From: WHSM01 sp050701635
Lineage (GTDB): Bacteria > Actinomycetota > Actinomycetes > Mycobacteriales > Micromonosporaceae
Direction: 5' to 3'
Assembly: GCA_050701635.1 (NCBI GenBank)
Contig: JBOGDF010000334.1
Span: 1 to 5,936, forward strand
Length of the DNA stretch: 5,936 nucleotides
Shown: positions 4,017-5,936 of the stretch, piece by piece
How positions within the stretch are numbered: position 1 is the first letter of the stretch
How the letters are laid out: the number at the start of each line of letters is the position of its first letter
Position numbers and translations under genes: made by a program
The notes under the pieces: generated by a model
The model's input: the letters and a program-made list of their open reading frames with translations, nothing else
Told to the model about the DNA's origin: nothing
The model's database searches: none

Positions 4017-5936
4017 CTAGGTGACATCGGGGGTACGCCGCCCCGCCCGCCCCCGTCGTGCGAGGACCAGCAGGACGCCCCCCACTATGCACAGCAGAAG
4101 CCCGGCGAGTACGGGAAGCCACAGCGACGTACCGGTGTTCGGCAGTCCGCCGGCGTGCCCCCCGGGAGTGGTGGCGGGCGTGGTGCCGGGGTTGGTGCCC
4201 GGCGCCGTGGTCGGGGGCTTCGTCGTCGGTGGCTTCGGCTTCTCCCTGTCCACGATCGACGTACCGCCGAGCCAGGTGTGTTCCCCGTCCGCGTCTCTGG
4301 CCGGCTCCTCGACGGACTTGTCCACCGTCTTCGGCAGCGTCGGGTGCTTGGTCTTGAACTCGTCCTCCGGCATCGGCACCGACGGCGCCTTGGAGAAGTC
4401 GACGCCGCCGTACACCACTTCGTACTCCCGGCCGTCGATCACGACCTTCTTGCGGTTGCTGTTGATCAGGCGCTTGTACTCCTCGAACACGTCCTTCGGG
4501 TCCCACGGCTCGCGCAGCACCCACGGGCCGACGATGCCCTGCCCGATCAGGCCCTTGAACATCGTGTCGCGGCTCCGGCTGACCTGGCGGTACCACTCGG
4601 CGGCGACCCGGCTCAGGTAGACCCGGCGCAGGTCGGCGTACACCGCGTCGGAGTTGACCGACCGCTCCATCTCCGGCAGCAGCACCTCGCGGAACACCTT
4701 CTCGTTGTACTTGCGGCGTTCCTCGGTCTGGCCGGGGCAGGAGTTCGAACCGGGGTCGCCGGTCTGCGCCGACACGTTCAGGCCGGCGTCCAGGATGTAA
4801 AGATCCTCACCGGAGGTACGCACCGACGCCGGCTTCGGCGTGATCCAGAACCGGGTCCAGGCGCACACGTCGTCGTCGGGGCCGTGGAACATCCGGTCCC
4901 AGTAGCGCTTGCCCGTCTTGGTCTCCGGGTCCATCGCGTCGGACATCGTCTTCTTCAGCTGCAGGTCGGCTTCCAGCAACACCTTGCCGACGTGGGTACG
5001 CGCCAGCGCCCGGTCCATGATCCGGTCAGGCTGGTCCGGGTTCAGGTTCACCCAGAACTGCGACGGGTCCAGCGACATCCAGACGAAGAACGCGTCGGAG
5101 GCTTCGCGGGCCACGTCCGGGTCCCCGGTGTCGGGGCCGATCGCGTTCTTGAAGGAGTACTTCACCCCTGGCGAGCCGCCCTCGCTGGTGGCCGACAGGT
5201 GCCGCAGCTGCAGCGTGGAGAAGTCGATCCCGCCGGGACGGGCTCCAATCGCGGCACCGCCCTGACGGCCGACCCCCTTCGGGTCGGCGGGGCTGCCCGG
5301 GGCGCTGAAGACCGCGGGCTTCTTCGGCTCGGTGAAGGTGGAGGTGATGCCGTACCGGCGCAGGTCCCGGGTCATCCGCTGGTTCGCGTCGGTCTCGGCC
5401 CAGTGCCACTTGACCGTGGCGCTGGTCCCGCTGGCGGCGCGGGCGGCGCGGCCCGCCTCCTTGATCAGCCCGTCCTTGGCTTTGGACCAGTGCGCGTTCT
5501 TCGGGTCGAGCAGGTAGGCGTACCGCTGGCCTTTCGCGTCCAGCAGCGTCTTGCCCTGCCGGTCCCAGCTGTCGAACGGGAAGCCCTCCTTCTGGTTGGG
5601 CACCCAGGTCTTGATGCCGAAACCCGGTTTCGCGCGGGTCTCGGGGAACGGCACCCAGTACTCCTGGCCGGGGCGCTTGCCCGGCAACTGGAGCTCGTAC
5701 GCGGCGGCCAGGGAGCCTGGCTTGGCGCCGCCCGGCGCCGGCGGGCCCCACTTGCCGGGGCCGCCGTCCGTGTCGCCGTTGGCCCAGGCTGGGCTGCCCG
5801 GGATCAGCAGTACGGCGCAGAGCACCGCGAAGAGGCTGACGAATACTTTCTCGAAGGTCGTACGCCGGGCCGATCGTGCGACTGTGCGTGACAGCGTGGC
5901 GGGGCGTGACAGCGTGGCGGGGCGTGACAGCGTGGC
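4017..5936 (-). CDS. Secreted, LPxTG-anchored protein with N-terminal Tox-REase-5-like domain; 5' end outside window
   Basis: Candidate wall-anchored polymorphic toxin. The frame is open to the right edge (639 residues visible). Residue numbers here count from the in-frame GTG at 5825. That GTG is a poor start: it would keep only part of the signal peptide, whose basic segment (ARRTTFEK) and most of whose hydrophobic core (VFVSLFAVLCAVLLIPG) lie across or upstream of it. Cleavage is likely after AWA (about 15). Domains in order are: the Tox-REase-5-like region (about 42-165) with FDSW, LLDAKG and WHWAE; a Gly/Pro-rich linker (166-200); an unrecognised region (about 200-470) beginning GGIDFS and containing NLNPDQPDRIMDR and GKVLLEADLQLKK; a second GGVDFS at 474-479; a Lys/Pro/Thr-rich stalk (527-557); LPNTG (561-565); a membrane segment (568-589); and a basic tail. 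The mature outer part has only two cysteines (321 and 363), a possible disulfide. Tandem Imm52-like genes follow immediately and support a toxin role. Not settled: whether the nuclease is active, and the true N-terminus. Confidence 0.88.
   Translation of the reverse strand, partial: ATLSRPATLSRPATLSRTVARSARRTTFEKVFVSLFAVLCAVLLIPGSPAWANGDTDGGPGKWGPPAPGGAKPGSLAAAYELQLPGKRPGQEYWVPFPETRAKPGFGIKTWVPNQKEGFPFDSWDRQGKTLLDAKGQRYAYLLDPKNAHWSKAKDGLIKEAGRAARAASGTSATVKWHWAETDANQRMTRDLRRYGITSTFTEPKKPAVFSAPGSPADPKGVGRQGGAAIGARPGGIDFSTLQLRHLSATSEGGSPGVKYSFKNAIGPDTGDPDVAREASDAFFVWMSLDPSQFWVNLNPDQPDRIMDRALARTHVGKVLLEADLQLKKTMSDAMDPETKTGKRYWDRMFHGPDDDVCAWTRFWITPKPASVRTSGEDLYILDAGLNVSAQTGDPGSNSCPGQTEERRKYNEKVFREVLLPEMERSVNSDAVYADLRRVYLSRVAAEWYRQVSRSRDTMFKGLIGQGIVGPWVLREPWDPKDVFEEYKRLINSNRKKVVIDGREYEVVYGGVDFSKAPSVPMPEDEFKTKHPTLPKTVDKSVEEPARDADGEHTWLGGTSIVDREKPKPPTTKPPTTAPGTNPGTTPATTPGGHAGGLPNTGTSLWLPVLAGLLLCIVGGVLLVLARRGRAGRRTPDVT
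4035..4145 (-). other. C-terminal cell-wall sorting signal (LPNTG, membrane segment, basic tail)
   Basis: LPNTG at 4131-4145 matches the LPxTG sortase motif. It is followed by about 22 hydrophobic residues (LWLPVLAGLLLCIVGGVLLV core) and then a tail with five arginines. A Thr/Pro-rich stretch precedes it, the usual wall-spanning stalk. By established sortase biology, cleavage between T and G would attach the protein covalently to peptidoglycan, leaving the N-terminus outermost. No sortase gene is in the window. Confidence 0.9.
5331..5702 (-). other. Tox-REase-5-like nuclease toxin domain
   Basis: Residues 42-165, counted from the GTG at 5825. The pattern is an aromatic YELQLPG start, GQEYWVPF, then FPFDSWDRQGKTLLDAKG, a helix rich in Ala and Arg, then TVKWHWAETDAN and a final RRYGITSTF strand. 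This order fits my memory of the restriction-endonuclease-fold toxin 5 family, with D85 and the D96-A-K98 triad as candidate metal-binding and catalytic residues of a (D/E)xK nuclease. The adjacent Imm52-like genes fit. A degenerate, inactive domain cannot be excluded by eye. Confidence 0.7.
5886..5936. repeat. 18-bp perfect tandem repeat, at least 2.8 copies, reaching the window edge
   Basis: GCGTGACAGCGTGGCGGG starts at 5886, 5904 and 5922. The third copy is cut by the edge after 15 bases and no mismatches are visible. The unit is a multiple of three, so on the minus strand it keeps the toxin frame open and would encode repeats of Ala-Thr-Leu-Ser-Arg-Pro before the signal peptide. Each unit also contains GCGTG twice, three bases apart, so it could instead be a set of protein-binding sites in the leader. 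Which reading holds depends on where the gene starts. Confidence 0.9.

Noticed and set aside
3681..5891. Long plus-strand open frame (736 residues) opposite the toxin-like gene
   Set aside because: It has no recognisable motif, is dominated by Arg, Val, His and Gly, and lies exactly opposite a gene with a signal peptide, sorting signal and conserved motifs.
5886..5936. CRISPR array
   Set aside because: The 18-bp units are directly adjacent with no unique spacers, so this is a simple tandem repeat.
1..5936. Insertion sequence, transposase, tRNA or attachment site near the toxin/immunity genes
   Set aside because: I found no transposase-like protein, terminal inverted repeats, tRNA-like clover sequence or target duplication. 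Base composition of the toxin operon looks the same as that of the kinases.

Overview
The window is very GC-rich (about 70% by eye) with strong G/C preference at third codon positions. It has two-component sensor kinases, a sortase-type surface protein and no RNA genes. This points to a high-GC actinomycete. The many GTAC tetramers and CGT-ACC/GTA-CGG codon contexts recall Micromonosporaceae, but that is an inference from memory and not a computed placement.

Layout. (1) 1-1179, minus strand: a HisKA-type membrane sensor histidine kinase, cut by the left edge inside its ATP-binding domain. (2) 1180-1333: a 154-bp divergent promoter region. (3) 1334-2569, plus strand: a second kinase of the unrelated HisKA_3 (NarL/DesK-like) class with about six membrane segments. 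No response regulator lies beside either kinase inside the window. (4) 2559-5936, minus strand: an apparent operon read from right to left. It starts with a large secreted protein that runs off the right edge and carries a C-terminal LPxTG cell-wall sorting signal. A 16-bp gap with a good ribosome binding site follows, then an Imm52-like immunity gene, then a second Imm52-like paralogue that overlaps the first by 4 bp. The last gene converges on the second kinase with an 11-bp overlap.

The operon is the most interesting part. Just after the signal peptide, the large protein has a region that reads like the restriction-endonuclease-fold toxin domain Tox-REase-5, including an FD...LLDAKG core and a later WHWAE motif. 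Imm52 is, from established knowledge of polymorphic toxin systems, the immunity family usually linked to Tox-REase-5. I read the three genes as a toxin with two tandem immunity genes. The arrangement is unusual because the toxin domain is N-terminal and the C-terminus is anchored to the wall, so the toxin would sit at the outer tip of the protein. A roughly 270-residue region of unknown function lies between toxin and anchor. Upstream of the signal peptide the reading frame stays open through a perfect 18-bp tandem repeat to the edge of the window, so the true start is probably outside.

All domain names come from recognition by eye; no database search was run.
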